A stretch of 64,000 nt of DNA from Streptococcus oralis subsp. dentisani (GCF_002096335.1 NZ_NCUW01000030.1:558001-622000), one strand, 5' to 3'; numbered from the stretch's first letter, positions 1-9,847 are shown. Made by a program: numbers and translations. Notes: a model not told the origin generated them from the letters alone.

Positions 1-122
1 ATTTATTCTTGATTGAATCGAGTATTTTCCTAGACTAGTTAATTAAAATATAGAGAAATTAGAAGGTGAACCCTGTAAAATAAGGACAATATAAAAATAA
101 ATCATCATTCGAAAATCCTCCT

Positions 123-1580
123 CTATCTTAGAAAATCAAGTGAAAAATCATCAGCGATATTAACCTCAAACGGTGAGCTTTTCCCATAACATATGCCATT
201 TTTTACTAGATATGCTTCAACATAATGACGTCCTGCATAACGAGTACTCTCTTTTCTAACTTTCTTCCCCTCAATTAATTCTGAACTATAAAAATCACCT
301 CTTAAACAATTCGCATTTTCAGCTTCTTTACCTGTGTTAGTAACTTGCCACCATATTTCGTAATCTTTTAATCTTTTAGCTTGTACTTCAAATCTCAACT
401 CTCCATGTTTATTTAATATCGTACCGCTTTTAATTTCCTTCCACCTAAATCCAGAATGCAAATACTTTGCCTTAATTGAGACTTCTTCTTTTGAAAGATT
501 TAGCCATTTTGACTTCTGGTGGTGTGGTATTAAACTTACACTGGTGATTGGTAGTTGATTTTCACAATCTCTAAATAAACTTCTCCTGAGATATTGAATT
601 TTATCAGAATAAGATAAATTATGATTTCTGACATTAAAATCTGATTCTAATTGTTGTAACCAAATTTTAAAGAATTCAAAATAACTGCTATCTTTATCCC
701 ACTTGCTTGAAAGAACTTCTTCCTCATTTACAGGATTATGAACACAAGGCTTTCCATTTCTTATTTCTATTCCATCTTTCAAATGTTCTATAACATAGTT
801 CATAATATCCAAAAAGTCACTGTTATACGAACTCGCTGACTGGTACTGTTTTGCTGCTAAAGTAGTAATGATGATAGAGCTTGGCTTATGCTCAATATCA
901 TCTGCAAAACAAACCTCAGCGTGTCTTTTCAGAATCTGTACAATCCTTTGCAATGGTGTTTTAACCTTATATTCGGGAATTTTTTCAATGGAAGCATAAA
1001 ATCTCTTAGCAACTTCTTCTTGATATATAGAAAATTTTGAGACATCTCTAAACCACTTAGCATATCCTTTAGGATTACTTGTTTCCCAATCAGTAGATAC
1101 TTCATAATAGTTATTATTACTTTTATCTGTGATAGCTATATACCCGTCATCCTTTTCATTTAAGGGTACTGACGGTAAAATATCTATATGAAAATTGTTC
1201 TCATCAACATATTTTAATGTCCAACATCGCTTACTTTCCTCTGGGTCGTTAGACATCGATTGTGATTTAGCATAGCTTTTTACAATTTTTCCTAAGTTAT
1301 ATTTTAAAGAAAATTGAGACTGTCCTTCTCTTCTCAAACCTGTAAAGTTACAAACTATATCTATATCGTAAACTCCATCTTCTGTTAGAGGTTTGATTGC
1401 CGTCCCCAATTTAAATGAACCCTGTAAATATATATCAGGTCTATAAGAACTAAGTTCTGAATTTTTGATATAGTCGGCGATTGAATTATATCTCTGAGTA
1501 GCTTTTTCATATTTAGAATCTGAAACATCTAACTCCTCAATGAGGCTTTTTATCTCTTTTGGGATAACAATATCTACCAA
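123..1580 (-). CDS. CD-NTase (CBASS nucleotidyltransferase) with AGS-C sensor domain
   Basis: A 485-residue nucleotidyltransferase of the cGAS/DncV-like family that makes cyclic oligonucleotide second messengers in CBASS anti-phage defence. Seen: the GSFKLGT nucleotidyltransferase motif at about residues 54-60, the acidic pair in DID at 72-74 and a third acidic residue in HIDIL near 133, so the catalytic triad is intact. The last ~100 residues (GELRFEVQ, WWQVTNTG, AGRHYVEAYL) resemble the C-terminal sensor domain known as AGS-C. The start is TTG at 1580, chosen because AGGAGG lies 8 bp upstream. It is the last gene of an operon with a NUDIX protein (78 bp gap) and a Type ISP enzyme. The signalling nucleotide cannot be told from sequence alone. 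Confidence 0.8.
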   Translation of the reverse strand: MVDIVIPKEIKSLIEELDVSDSKYEKATQRYNSIADYIKNSELSSYRPDIYLQGSFKLGTAIKPLTEDGVYDIDIVCNFTGLRREGQSQFSLKYNLGKIVKSYAKSQSMSNDPEESKRCWTLKYVDENNFHIDILPSVPLNEKDDGYIAITDKSNNNYYEVSTDWETSNPKGYAKWFRDVSKFSIYQEEVAKRFYASIEKIPEYKVKTPLQRIVQILKRHAEVCFADDIEHKPSSIIITTLAAKQYQSASSYNSDFLDIMNYVIEHLKDGIEIRNGKPCVHNPVNEEEVLSSKWDKDSSYFEFFKIWLQQLESDFNVRNHNLSYSDKIQYLRRSLFRDCENQLPITSVSLIPHHQKSKWLNLSKEEVSIKAKYLHSGFRWKEIKSGTILNKHGELRFEVQAKRLKDYEIWWQVTNTGKEAENANCLRGDFYSSELIEGKKVRKESTRYAGRHYVEAYLVKNGICYGKSSPFEVNIADDFSLDFLR

Positions 1581-1658
1581 ATTACATTCCTCCTAAACTA
1601 TATACCTAGCAGTGGCAGAAATTTTTTTAGAAAGTCCATCTTTAGTAAAGCAAAACTT

Positions 1659-2285
1659 CTATATATATTCAGCTTTAACAGGGAGATAATGTTCACTTTT
1701 TAACACATCATCCAGTATTTCCTTTGGTATTTTCACTTCAAAAATTTCAAAGATTTTTAGTTCGTCCATTTGAAAGTGAGTTGAGAACGTGATAGGTTCT
1801 TTAACAGTCTTTAGATATTCAACCTGTGATTGTTTTATCAGATTTTCAATAGATATACCTGATGGTTCCAATTCTTCAATAAGTTCCCTAATGACCGTGA
1901 TTTCTCTATTCTTTTTCGTATCAAACCAGTCAAGAAATTTTACAAGATGTTTGCCTGTTGTTACTAGTCTTAAATCACCATTTTCATAAAAATGACTTTC
2001 AGATTCATCTTTTAATTCTAGATTTTCCTTCAGTCCATTAAATGAATCGTAGTATTTATAAACACCTCCAATTGGCTGATATTGGTCTATTCGATTTCCC
2101 CTTATTAACAGGTATTTGTTATTATATCTTATTCGAAAAAGATAAGCACAGCTCAATCTTATATTTTTATTCCATCGAATAAGTGATTGATAGTATATTT
2201 TTAATCTTAATCTATTATGAAAAATAGTTGAGGCAAGAAAAGTAATAAATGCAACAATCAGATTAACAAAAATATCCTGTATCAT
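1659..2285 (-). CDS. Membrane-anchored SMODS-associated NUDIX-domain protein, probable CBASS partner
   Basis: About 208 residues. The N-terminus is a single hydrophobic helix ([19 protein letters not shown]) followed by basic residues, so it is probably membrane anchored. The rest resembles the SMODS-associated NUDIX family, with a REL-x-EEL core ([16 protein letters not shown]) where the NUDIX helix is expected and a GG-rich strand before it ([11 protein letters not shown]). These domains were described beside CD-NTases and are thought to sense or degrade nucleotide signals; whether this one is the effector or a signal-controlling hydrolase is unknown. The start ATG at 2285 follows GGAGG directly after the stop of the Type ISP gene, so the two are translationally linked. 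Confidence 0.65.
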   Translation of the reverse strand: MIQDIFVNLIVAFITFLASTIFHNRLRLKIYYQSLIRWNKNIRLSCAYLFRIRYNNKYLLIRGNRIDQYQPIGGVYKYYDSFNGLKENLELKDESESHFYENGDLRLVTTGKHLVKFLDWFDTKKNREITVIRELIEELEPSGISIENLIKQSQVEYLKTVKEPITFSTHFQMDELKIFEIFEVKIPKEILDDVLKSEHYLPVKAEYI

Positions 2286-2286
2286 T

Positions 2287-5200
2287 TTACTCCTCCACCT
2301 CAAATTTAGGCAAACTATTGATTAAATCAACAGTTTGGATAGATACATTGATGATTCTCAAAAGTAAATTGAAGATGTACTTTTCATCATCACTATACTC
2401 ATTTGGATCATCAGTAATTCCAGATTTTTTATCAATTTTGACTTGATACTGATCTATAATCCATTCAATAGCAGAGCGCCCATTTACAACATATTCATAC
2501 GCTTTTTCAGGAATATTACTGACGGTGATGTCGCTGTTAAATATGATTGTAGATAGATCATTTACAGATTTTCCTTTTTCATCACGCTTTTTAGCGAATC
2601 TCATCTTGGTTACTTTGTAACTTGGATTCCCTGCTGTCGTAATTTCAACTCCATCATAGACAGGAACTTCTTCATAGTTAAGATGCAAGTTAATCAATTT
2701 CTGACCAACTTCAACATACTTTTCTTTATTCTTAACAATGGGAATTCGAGCTAAGTCTTTCTTCAAATCATTAGCATACTTCTCTTGATATTCTTTAGAG
2801 TTGAGCAACCCATAAACATAGGCAAAAGTGTCATCCAAATTCAATCCCAGCTTATCAGAAAACGCTTGATTCATATTATCATTGTTTTGGAACAATGACG
2901 TTTCATCAACTTCGTTGTCAAAACGCATAAAATGTTGTCCTGTATCCATTGTATGTAGATTAGGCATTAAATTAGTTATTAAAGTAGAAAAGGGACGAGA
3001 TATACCCTTTCCAGTTGTCATAATAACTAGATTATTTTTCCCGAATTTTCTATGCCACTGTCCAGGCCTTTCAATAACATCGCTACTATAATACAAGTAT
3101 TTTTTTGTGAAAGGTCGGTACATTGATTCGATTATATTATCCTTCGAGAATTGTATTCTTTTTGACTTTAAGATTGAATCTTCTAATTTAACTGACCACT
3201 TAATAAAGTTATCATTTCTATTCAGTATCGACTTCCGGTTTTCAGGAGCTATGATTTCTGTTCTATCTACTTCTAAATTATAGTTATTAATTAATCTTTC
3301 AGCATTTTCTTTTGTTTTCTGTTTTGAAAAATTGTATACCCACAAATCTCTCGCTGTACTAATACCAACTGCATTGCTGTTAAAGACAGAATTAATCTCT
3401 CCAGCTAGATTATCATATTTCTGATAATTCGGATCTCTCTGATTGAGCCAATCATTATTTTCGTCTGGTAGAATAGTTGACCAATCAATGGATGATATAT
3501 CAGTGAAGTCTTCGATAATTTTCAACTTATCCTTTTGTGACAGGTAATCACCAATGTCATGATAGTGAAGTTCATGACTATCTGAGCCATCTTTTACTAG
3601 AATTGAAATTGCTACAGGAGTACGACTACCCGAACCAAAGATTTTCCCGCCTTCTTTTCGGGATTGTTCTCCTAGTGTTCTCTGGTCACCACGGAGATTA
3701 AAAATATAAAGATGATTAAATTCTTCGTAAAGTCCAGCACGTAAACCATCAGCAGAATTCGTATTGAGATAGTTTCCATTCGTTACAAATCCAATCACTC
3801 CTTGATTTTTAAGGCGATCTGATGCCCAACGAAAAGCCTTGATATAAGAATCATATAATCCTTTTGTGAGACCTGCATTAGATTTAGCTACATAGGTCTC
3901 TGCTAAGCGTTTATCTAATTTTGGATACGAGATATTTTGGTTATTGTCATTTTGACTGTTTTGTCCAATAGAATAAGGTGGATTACCAATGATAGCAGTA
4001 ATTGGTTTTTCCTGCTGGCGTTTTAAACGTTTGTCATTAGTACCAAAGAAGGAGTCATCAAGCGTATCTTCTGTTTCTGTTGATTCAAAAGTATCCGTTA
4101 AGACAATTCCTTCGAATGGTGCATACGGTTCATCACCATTAATTTCATCAAATACAGCTTCAATATTAATGGCAGCAATGTAATAACTTAGAAGAACAAT
4201 TTCATTAGCATGCAATTCTTGTGTATATTTTCTTAGAATGTCATCAAAGGTGATTTCACCACTATCCATCAGTGATTTCAAGTAATGCAATGTTCTAGTG
4301 ATAAATGTTCCAGTTCCAGTAAATGGATCCAAAATATGAACATTTTCACTCGCTAAAGTCTTACTAAAGTGCTTTCTCAAGACTACATCGACTGATTTGA
4401 CAATAAAATCTACAACTTCTACAGGAGTAAAGACGATACCTAATCTTTCTGTGGTTGATTTGAATCCTGTAGAAAAGAATTTATCATATAGAGTAATAAT
4501 GATTTTCTGCTTAGCTTGGGCGTTATCAATCCCCTCTGCACGTAAACGAACTGAATCATAAAATGGTTGTAACTCTTTCTGCTCTTTTTCAAAACCAAAT
4601 TGTGATAATTCTTCTACAATTTGTTCCATCGCAGAACTTACTGGATTGTTCTTAACAAAACTGTATTCTCCAAAAAGTGCATCAAAAATTGGTAAAGTGA
4701 TTAAGTGTTGCGCTAACATCTCAATCGCTTGACTTTGGTCAATTGATTCATTGATATTGTGTTGAAGGCTTTGAAGAAATTTTTCAAAAGCAGATTTACT
4801 ATCAGAATTTTGTTCTAAGATGAACTCAATTCCTTGAATGTGACGTCTCGCAATATCAGCTACATCTTTAGACCAATCCTCTAGATAACGTCTATCACCG
4901 ACCTTTTGGACAATTTTACCATAGATTGCCCCTTCGACAGCTTCCCATTCAAGTTCAAGTTCTGTTTGGTAAGCAACTATTGGCTCTTTCACATAACTAT
5001 CATTGAAATTAGGATCGTCTGGTGCACCACCAACCCCAATAACTTGGATATTTTTGGGTTTTTGTTTATTTAATTCCAATTTATTAACTGTAGCTTCAAA
5101 ACGTTCATCTACTGAACGTAGTGCGTTTAACACCTGCCAGATAACATCGTATGTTTTATTATTGTCTAAAATTGATTCTGGCGTTGCCCCCTCAGGAACT

Positions 5201-6987
5201 ACAATAGGTAAAATAATGTAGCCATAATCTTTACCTTCAAATTTACGAATGATTCGACCGACAGCCTGAACAATATCCACTTGGGATTTTCGAGGAGACA
5301 GGAAAATAATAGCATCTAGGTTAGGAACATCAATTCCTTCTGTCAGGAAGCGAACATTTGATAAAATACGTGCGGAATCTTCTGGTATATCATCACTTGC
5401 TAACCAATCTAATGCTTCATTTTTTTCAAGAGCATTCATACTACCATCTACGTGACGAACATTTACAGAATAACCTTCATCACTATTTAGATAGTCATTA
5501 ACAACATTCTCAAACTGTTGTGATAGGCGCTTGCTATCTTCAATGGTTCGTGAGAAGGCTATAGCTCTTTTCATTGGTTCTCCAGAAACTTTGTCCGAAA
5601 AACTTTCTCGCTTAATCATTCCATTCCAAACACCAATGATACGCCCCACATCATCAATATTCAGCCCATTCTCTGAATCAGCAAGAGATTTTTGCATGTC
5701 TTTCTGAACAACTGTTTCATCAACTGCCAAAACCATCAGTTTATAATCAGTAAGAATGTCATGACTAATAGCATCTCCAAAACCTAAACGATAGAACACA
5801 CTACCATATAGGCTTTCATCATCCATACTAGAAATAATGATTGAATTTTCTTCTGCTTTTTTCTTAGCATCAGTACCATATAATTTCGGTGTTGCTGTTT
5901 GGTAAAGGCGTTTTGTCCCCTTTACATTTAGATCACTATGTACTTTTGTAAACGCTGATGCTTCATCACCAAGAGCTTTTGCACCTGTAGTACGGTGAGC
6001 TTCATCAGCGATAATTAAATCAAACTCTGGGAAACCATCCTTTTGTGCTTCACCAAGAACATCAATTGACTGATATGTTCCGAATACAACTAACAGCTCT
6101 TTTTTAGGTCTATCCATTAATTCTAAATAATTTTCAACAACTTTTTTTGATGAAGTTGTAGCCGGATAACCAATATCACTAGCTTTAATTGTTATATTGG
6201 ACTCGTCTTGCTTGACACTGCCACGACTAGCATTTCTATCACTAGTAACTGCCATAGAAGACATTGTCATTTCCGTATCATTATTCCACCCTCTCAAGGT
6301 TTGCGTAAGTAGTTGAATACTAGGTACCAGATAAAGAATAGTGTATTGTTCCTTAGAAGCTTCTCTCGCCATTGCTTCAGCAATTTTTAAACTTGTAAAA
6401 GTCTTGCCTGTTCCTGGAGCCATGATTAGCTGTCCACGATCATTTTTTCTAAAATGATTCAATGCAGAGTCAATAGCATTCTTTTGATAGTATCTTAATC
6501 CCTTTTTAGCTTTTACAGTTACTACTTCTGGTGATTCAAAAGAGAATTTTGTCCAATCAATTTGAGAATTTCTAAGATCTGAAAGCCCAATACGAATAAC
6601 ATCGCTTCGGTCTGCCAGAGCTTTCTCAGCATTTTTGCCCCATCTATCAGTAGAAGCAACGATAATACCTGATTCGTAATAGTCTTTTCCAAGCTCCCCT
6701 AAAAAAGAATCAATATTAGATTTTTGGATAGTATGTTTATAGAATTTTGCCTGAATCGCTACTAATTCACCAGTAAATTTTTCAGCAACTAAATCTACTC
6801 CAAGATCAACTTTAGGTACTCCAAATTCCTCTGGAACATCTGCTAGCATCCATACATTCTTAAACTCATTTTGGTATGTTGGTTCATTTTGAAAATAGGC
6901 ACGTGCTAAATACTCAAAGTATGTTCCTCTATCACGTTGCGTTTCAGCAAGCTCATTAATCCGATGTACTAGGTTATCAAAAGTCAT
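2287..6987 (-). CDS. Type ISP restriction-modification enzyme (nuclease-helicase-methylase-specificity fusion, LlaGI-like)
   Basis: A single-chain restriction-modification enzyme of about 1566 residues, close to the length I recall for LlaGI. Domains in order: an Mrr-like nuclease (GVDLVAEK ... AIQAKFY, about residues 60-110); a superfamily 2 ATPase with Walker A APGTGKT, DEAH in [17 protein letters not shown] and QAVGRIIRK (about 150-700); a gamma N6-adenine methyltransferase with motif [11 protein letters not shown] and motif IV NPPYS (about 850-1100); and a C-terminal target-recognition region. Start: ATG at 6987 preceded by GAGGAGAAAGG; a TTG at 7008 is less likely. It leads the operon with the NUDIX and CD-NTase genes. 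Known family role: methylate host sites, translocate and cleave unmethylated DNA. Confidence 0.85.
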   Translation of the reverse strand: MTFDNLVHRINELAETQRDRGTYFEYLARAYFQNEPTYQNEFKNVWMLADVPEEFGVPKVDLGVDLVAEKFTGELVAIQAKFYKHTIQKSNIDSFLGELGKDYYESGIIVASTDRWGKNAEKALADRSDVIRIGLSDLRNSQIDWTKFSFESPEVVTVKAKKGLRYYQKNAIDSALNHFRKNDRGQLIMAPGTGKTFTSLKIAEAMAREASKEQYTILYLVPSIQLLTQTLRGWNNDTEMTMSSMAVTSDRNASRGSVKQDESNITIKASDIGYPATTSSKKVVENYLELMDRPKKELLVVFGTYQSIDVLGEAQKDGFPEFDLIIADEAHRTTGAKALGDEASAFTKVHSDLNVKGTKRLYQTATPKLYGTDAKKKAEENSIIISSMDDESLYGSVFYRLGFGDAISHDILTDYKLMVLAVDETVVQKDMQKSLADSENGLNIDDVGRIIGVWNGMIKRESFSDKVSGEPMKRAIAFSRTIEDSKRLSQQFENVVNDYLNSDEGYSVNVRHVDGSMNALEKNEALDWLASDDIPEDSARILSNVRFLTEGIDVPNLDAIIFLSPRKSQVDIVQAVGRIIRKFEGKDYGYIILPIVVPEGATPESILDNNKTYDVIWQVLNALRSVDERFEATVNKLELNKQKPKNIQVIGVGGAPDDPNFNDSYVKEPIVAYQTELELEWEAVEGAIYGKIVQKVGDRRYLEDWSKDVADIARRHIQGIEFILEQNSDSKSAFEKFLQSLQHNINESIDQSQAIEMLAQHLITLPIFDALFGEYSFVKNNPVSSAMEQIVEELSQFGFEKEQKELQPFYDSVRLRAEGIDNAQAKQKIIITLYDKFFSTGFKSTTERLGIVFTPVEVVDFIVKSVDVVLRKHFSKTLASENVHILDPFTGTGTFITRTLHYLKSLMDSGEITFDDILRKYTQELHANEIVLLSYYIAAINIEAVFDEINGDEPYAPFEGIVLTDTFESTETEDTLDDSFFGTNDKRLKRQQEKPITAIIGNPPYSIGQNSQNDNNQNISYPKLDKRLAETYVAKSNAGLTKGLYDSYIKAFRWASDRLKNQGVIGFVTNGNYLNTNSADGLRAGLYEEFNHLYIFNLRGDQRTLGEQSRKEGGKIFGSGSRTPVAISILVKDGSDSHELHYHDIGDYLSQKDKLKIIEDFTDISSIDWSTILPDENNDWLNQRDPNYQKYDNLAGEINSVFNSNAVGISTARDLWVYNFSKQKTKENAERLINNYNLEVDRTEIIAPENRKSILNRNDNFIKWSVKLEDSILKSKRIQFSKDNIIESMYRPFTKKYLYYSSDVIERPGQWHRKFGKNNLVIMTTGKGISRPFSTLITNLMPNLHTMDTGQHFMRFDNEVDETSLFQNNDNMNQAFSDKLGLNLDDTFAYVYGLLNSKEYQEKYANDLKKDLARIPIVKNKEKYVEVGQKLINLHLNYEEVPVYDGVEITTAGNPSYKVTKMRFAKKRDEKGKSVNDLSTIIFNSDITVSNIPEKAYEYVVNGRSAIEWIIDQYQVKIDKKSGITDDPNEYSDDEKYIFNLLLRIINVSIQTVDLINSLPKFEVEE

Positions 6988-7030
6988 CTTAGTTACCTTT
7001 CTCCTCAAAGGTAAGGGATGACTGATGGTG

Positions 7031-7099
7031 TTAGTGTATTACTATGTAATACACTAAGGGTACCCTTACCCAAATATTCTTTTTTTCTTTATTATACCA
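7031..7099 (-). promoter_or_regulatory. Promoter and two palindromic operators of the ISP/CBASS operon
   Basis: On the minus strand an extended -10 (TGGTATAAT, plus-strand 7091-7099) lies about 105 bp upstream of the ISP start. Between them sit two perfect palindromes: 12-bp arms TTAGTGTATTAC with a 3-bp centre at 7031-7057, and TAAGGGTACCCTTA at 7055-7068. Adjacent palindromes downstream of a -10 look like repressor or controller-protein sites; the binding protein is not in the window. Confidence 0.5.
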
Positions 7100-7117
7100 T
7101 GATTTTTTACAAAAAAT

Positions 7118-7152
7118 AAAACCCCACCAAGATTTAATCTTGGTGGGGTTTT
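7118..7152. terminator. Bidirectional terminator at the junction of the two elements
   Basis: Perfect 17-bp inverted repeat (arms beginning AAAACCCCACCAAGATT) around one central base, A-rich on one side and T-rich on the other. It separates integrase transcription from the ISP/CBASS operon. Its right arm overlaps the first of two TTGGTGGGG boxes, as does the equivalent hairpin at the ICE right end. Confidence 0.8.
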
Positions 7153-7159
7153 GGTGGGG
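7140..7159 (+). repeat. Pair of TTGGTGGGG boxes, probable integrase arm sites of the left element
   Basis: Two copies of TTGGTGGGG at 7140-7148 and 7151-7159. Similar pairs (TTTGGYAGG) occur at 7320-7339 and 60423-60443, always near an att repeat. Arm-type integrase binding sites are the obvious reading, but this is inferred from position and repetition only. Confidence 0.4.
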
Positions 7160-7248
7160 AATGAAATCATTCCTCCGATTATTAATCGCTCTAAGCAATT
7201 CTAAAACCTTAATTTACTAGGCTTCCGCAATCAAATTGCCTACTCTTA

Positions 7249-7263
7249 TTATTTAAGAGTAAC
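7249..7263. repeat. att direct repeat, left boundary of the ICE
   Basis: TTATTTAAGAGTAAC, identical to the last 15 bp of rplL at 60535-60549. This is the core sequence known for rplL-integrating streptococcal ICEs of the ICESa2603 group. Here it is not followed by chromosomal rplL flank on the left but by what looks like the right end of another element. Confidence 0.9.
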
Positions 7264-7314
7264 AATTTGCAAATCCTATTTTCTCCCAGTATTAGTGGGT
7301 TAATTCCTCAAGTT

Positions 7315-8502
7315 TCAACTTTGGCAGGAATTTGGTAGGTAAATTGATAATCCAAGATTATCTAAACTGTTTGTGATCTCTTCTGAAATTGTTGAATCAC
7401 CTGAATAATACCAGTGACTATATGTATTCAACGTGGTTGACTTATCAACATGTCCTAATCGATATGAAACATATAAGGTATCCTTATGCAATACATTTAT
7501 AAGGTAGGATGCGTGACTATGTCTTAACCCCTTCCCCGTAATTTCTGGTACACCAGTAACCCTAGCATGCCTTTTTATTATTCTAGAGATTGTAGACTTA
7601 CACAAGGGCTCACCAAAACGTGATATTACATAATCTTTATCATCATTCTTGATTTGAACTTCTCGCCATTTTTTAAGTATTATAATCGTAAAATCATCTA
7701 AATCAATTTTACGATTCCCTGCTACTGTCTTTGTTTGTTGTTTAGCATACCATACACCGTTTTTATCTTTCTCAATTGTCGAATGAACATGAATCCATTT
7801 ACGTTCAAAATCAATATCTTCCCATTTAAGAGCAATACCCTCACTTACTCTTAAACCAGTCATAAAATATAACCAGATCGTCATGTAATTATGAAGTCCC
7901 TCATACTCACTAATATCAAAAGAGTTTATTACCTTCTTAAATTCATCAAATGTCCAAAATTTTGTATCAGGGTGCATTCCTCTAGGATTATCTAATCCTT
8001 TAAAAGGAACTCTATCAATATAACCCAATCTTTCTGCATAACCCAGACATGCTTTAAATCTAGACCACATATTTTTAGCATAGTTACTAGAATACTTGTC
8101 TATAATAGCTAAGCGAAATCTTTCACAGTCAATAGTACTAATATCTGATAATTTTTTACTACCAAATTGTTTAATAAATAACTGATGATGTGGTAAAGCA
8201 GTCTGATAAGTTACAAATTGAACTTTTTGTTGATAATATTTTAAATAAATCTCTTCCATAAACTCTCTAAAAGTTAGAAAACTATTATTAATAGTAGAGT
8301 TCGCAAATTCATGTTTTAAACGAACTATTTCATCGTATGCTTCTTTAAAAGAACTAAACGGTAAGCCCTGCTGATTTTTCCTTCCTTTCCTCTGAATTCT
8401 TTTCCCAGTTATTGGATCAACTCCTAATTCAACTTGAAAATAAATTTTTCCTTTTGAATCTTTGTATACACCTTTATATTTCTTTGTCTTTGATATAACC
8501 AT
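7315..8502 (-). CDS. int: Tyrosine site-specific integrase of the ICE
   Basis: About 395 residues, catalysing integration and excision at the rplL att site 50 bp away. Seen: an N-terminal AP2-like DNA-binding segment (KYKGVYKDSKGKIYFQVELG), a core-binding SAM-like domain around residues 90-180, and a catalytic domain with the first Arg in MTGLRVSEG, the second in KGLRHSHASY, a GH in RLGHVDKS and the nucleophile Tyr in NTYSHW. Start ATG at 8502 is preferred because GGTGAG precedes it; a GTG lies three codons upstream. It overlaps the excisionase-like gene by 29 bp, so the two are co-expressed. Confidence 0.92.
   Translation of the reverse strand: MVISKTKKYKGVYKDSKGKIYFQVELGVDPITGKRIQRKGRKNQQGLPFSSFKEAYDEIVRLKHEFANSTINNSFLTFREFMEEIYLKYYQQKVQFVTYQTALPHHQLFIKQFGSKKLSDISTIDCERFRLAIIDKYSSNYAKNMWSRFKACLGYAERLGYIDRVPFKGLDNPRGMHPDTKFWTFDEFKKVINSFDISEYEGLHNYMTIWLYFMTGLRVSEGIALKWEDIDFERKWIHVHSTIEKDKNGVWYAKQQTKTVAGNRKIDLDDFTIIILKKWREVQIKNDDKDYVISRFGEPLCKSTISRIIKRHARVTGVPEITGKGLRHSHASYLINVLHKDTLYVSYRLGHVDKSTTLNTYSHWYYSGDSTISEEITNSLDNLGLSIYLPNSCQS
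7320..7339 (+). repeat. Pair of TTTGGYAGG boxes inside the ICE left end
   Basis: TTTGGCAGG at 7320-7328 and TTTGGTAGG at 7331-7339, within the last codons of the integrase gene and about 57 bp inside the att repeat. They match the boxes at the ICE right end and at 7140-7159 and are probable arm-type integrase sites. Confidence 0.4.
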
Positions 8503-8743
8503 TTTTCTCACCTTCTATATCTGAAAAAGAAATACCAATTAAATTTTCTACAATATTTTTAGGAGCAATGCCTAACCTTTTATTATCGAAAGGTGAACAT
8601 CCTAATTGTACCGCATTCTTATCATTTTTTCTAGCTTCTTCAAACTTTTTTACAGCAATCTTTTTTGCTTGTCTAATAATATTCCTCGATGTGTGCTCTG
8701 GAAAACCAATCGCTACTAAATCTTTATAGTTTACTGTTTCCAT
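8474..8743 (-). CDS. DUF3173-type excisionase-like small protein
   Basis: 89 residues, no membrane segment, with a predicted helix-turn-helix-like start (KDLVAIGFPEHTSRNIIRQAKKIAV). It resembles the DUF3173 proteins that sit directly upstream of integrases in streptococcal ICEs and are presumed recombination directionality factors. Its 3' end overlaps the integrase start. Function as Xis is inferred from position and size, not shown by sequence. Confidence 0.65.
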   Translation of the reverse strand: METVNYKDLVAIGFPEHTSRNIIRQAKKIAVKKFEEARKNDKNAVQLGCSPFDNKRLGIAPKNIVENLIGISFSDIEGEKNGYIKDKEI

Positions 8744-9010
8744 GATTTTATTACTTCCTTTCTTAGATATTTTACCTCCATGGCATGACTGATGAAGTCA
8801 TCATAAGAATTTCACTTACTGCTCTTTTACGGTGGCAGCCTGAACGGTCAGAAGTATCATTGTATATCATTTGTATCATGGCATATAAAGTATCGCTCTA
8901 TTTTATTGATGGTTTTAAAATCGCTCTTATCATGGCGAGCCATGCAAATCTGCTCCACAAATGAGGAAAGTACCATTTTGGACTATTCAATTGTCAAAGA
9001 ACAAATAAAA
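8744..9010. other. Gene-free ICE regulatory gap with small palindromes
   Basis: No coding region. It holds two perfect 14-bp palindromes, TGATGAAGTCATCA at 8790-8803 and CATGGCGAGCCATG at 8931-8944, several ATCATGGC repeats, and a repeated ATCGCTCT. Likely protein-binding sites controlling the xis-int transcript; no clear promoter was pinned down. Confidence 0.35.
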
Positions 9011-9050
9011 AATCTCCTCATTTTCACACTCTATGAAATTGAGGAGATTA
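9011..9050 (-). terminator. Terminator of the XRE repressor gene
   Basis: Stem of about 16 bp (AATCTCCTCA paired with TGAGGAGATT, extended by TTTTC/GAAAT) followed on the minus strand by T-rich sequence. It overlaps the stop codon of the gene at 9048. Confidence 0.7.
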
Positions 9051-9269
9051 TTTTCTAAAGCGAATTTTATCAGGAAAATCTGTCAATCCCAATAGGTAGT
9101 CTGTACTGACATCGTAAAAGTTTGAGAGAGTTACTAATACATCTGCTGTTAACGTATGCTCACCTCGTTCAATTTTAGCATAAGCTGAGTCTGTAAACGA
9201 AAGTGTTTTAGCTACTTGTTTTTGGGTCAAATCGTGATCTTCCCTCAAATCTCTCAAACGTCTGTACAT
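9048..9269 (-). CDS. XRE-family (Cro/CI-type) transcriptional regulator
   Basis: 73 residues, almost entirely one helix-turn-helix domain: LRDLREDHDLTQKQVAKTLSFTDSAYAKIERGEHTL, then the typical tail YDVSTDYLLGLTD. It is monocistronic with its own promoter, operator and terminator. The position beside xis-int suggests it is the ICE maintenance repressor. Start ATG at 9269 follows CAGGAGAAAG. Confidence 0.85.
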   Translation of the reverse strand: MYRRLRDLREDHDLTQKQVAKTLSFTDSAYAKIERGEHTLTADVLVTLSNFYDVSTDYLLGLTDFPDKIRFRK

Positions 9270-9291
9270 CTAGCTTTCTCCTGAGAAAAGT

Positions 9292-9337
9292 ATAATATAT
9301 AAAACTAAGAAATCATTCAAAGTGTCCAAATTGGACA
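9292..9337 (-). promoter_or_regulatory. Promoter and palindromic operator of the XRE repressor
   Basis: Minus-strand promoter TTGAAT (plus 9315-9320), 17-bp spacer, TATTAT (9292-9297). Immediately upstream is the perfect 15-bp palindrome TGTCCAAATTGGACA at 9323-9337, a good candidate operator for autoregulation. Confidence 0.65.
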
Positions 9338-9432
9338 TTTTGAACTAAAATTAATTTATTAAGCACTTCTCATAAGCATACAAAAATATTTAATGAAAGC
9401 CTAGAAGAATTCATGGGTATAAGTACTCGAAA

Positions 9433-9460
9433 AAGCTGCTTGAGTTGACTCAAACAGCTT
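9433..9460 (-). terminator. Terminator after the two small membrane genes
   Basis: Hairpin AAGCTGYTTGAG / CTCAARCAGCTT with a 4-base loop, followed on the minus strand by TTTT. Confidence 0.65.
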
Positions 9461-9504
9461 GAAAGGATTAAATACTATGTTACACTTGATTCTACAAATA
9501 GACT

Positions 9505-9636
9505 TTAGAATTTCTTTAACATTAGTAGAATAAAGAAAAATAGATAAGTCATCATAGGAACAATAGCTATTTTATACGGTTTTAATAATTTTAAAAATTC
9601 CCCGAACGTGACTTCTGAATGTTTTTGACTATTCAT
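9505..9636 (-). CDS. Small membrane protein, 43 residues, unknown function
   Basis: Translates as MNSQKHSEVTFGEFLKLLKP followed by a hydrophobic segment (IAIVPMMTYLFFFILLML) and a basic end. The start ATG overlaps the end of the 72-codon gene by 8 bp, suggesting coupled translation, and a terminator follows. One membrane helix is likely. I do not recognise the family; bacteriocin-immunity or exporter-related small proteins have this look. Confidence 0.5.
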   Translation of the reverse strand: MNSQKHSEVTFGEFLKLLKPYKIAIVPMMTYLFFFILLMLKKF

Positions 9637-9847
9637 TTTTCAACCTCTTTTTGACTTTCAAATATATTAATAGTAGTAAAATCAAATTCCACAATAATAA
9701 TATGATATGACTAGCAGATATTGCTGATATTTTAAAACTTTCAGAAATAGTTTCATAATAAATGTATGGTAAAGCCCCAGGAAGTACACGTTCAATATAG
9801 GGTATAACTAATATCGGAAATAGCAGTAAAGTAGCTAACGCTGTCAT
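9629..9847 (-). CDS. Small two-helix membrane protein, possibly 5'-truncated
   Basis: 72 residues with two hydrophobic segments (residues 2-17 and about 43-62) and a basic tail KVKKRLKNE. No convincing ribosome binding site precedes the ATG at 9847, and the sequence just upstream is antisense to a histidine-kinase remnant that is itself cut at the same point. I suspect a recombination joint near 9845 that removed the 5' end of a longer membrane protein such as a transporter permease. Confidence 0.4.
   Translation of the reverse strand: MTALATLLLFPILVIPYIERVLPGALPYIYYETISESFKISAISASHIILLLWNLILLLLIYLKVKKRLKNE

Larger units (their letters stand above)
1..7263. mobile_element. Partial second element stacked in tandem at rplL (right end only)
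   Basis: This stretch carries a three-gene defence operon and ends at the 15-bp att repeat 7249-7263. Its last 150 bp copy the layout of the ICE right end: a terminator hairpin whose right arm holds a TTGGTRGGG box, a second such box 11 bp on, then about 90 bp to the att repeat (92 bp in the ICE). I infer a related integrative element, or a remnant of one, whose integrase and far att site lie left of the window. Bases 1-122 follow the last gene and show no gene; nothing else is recognised there. Confidence 0.55.
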
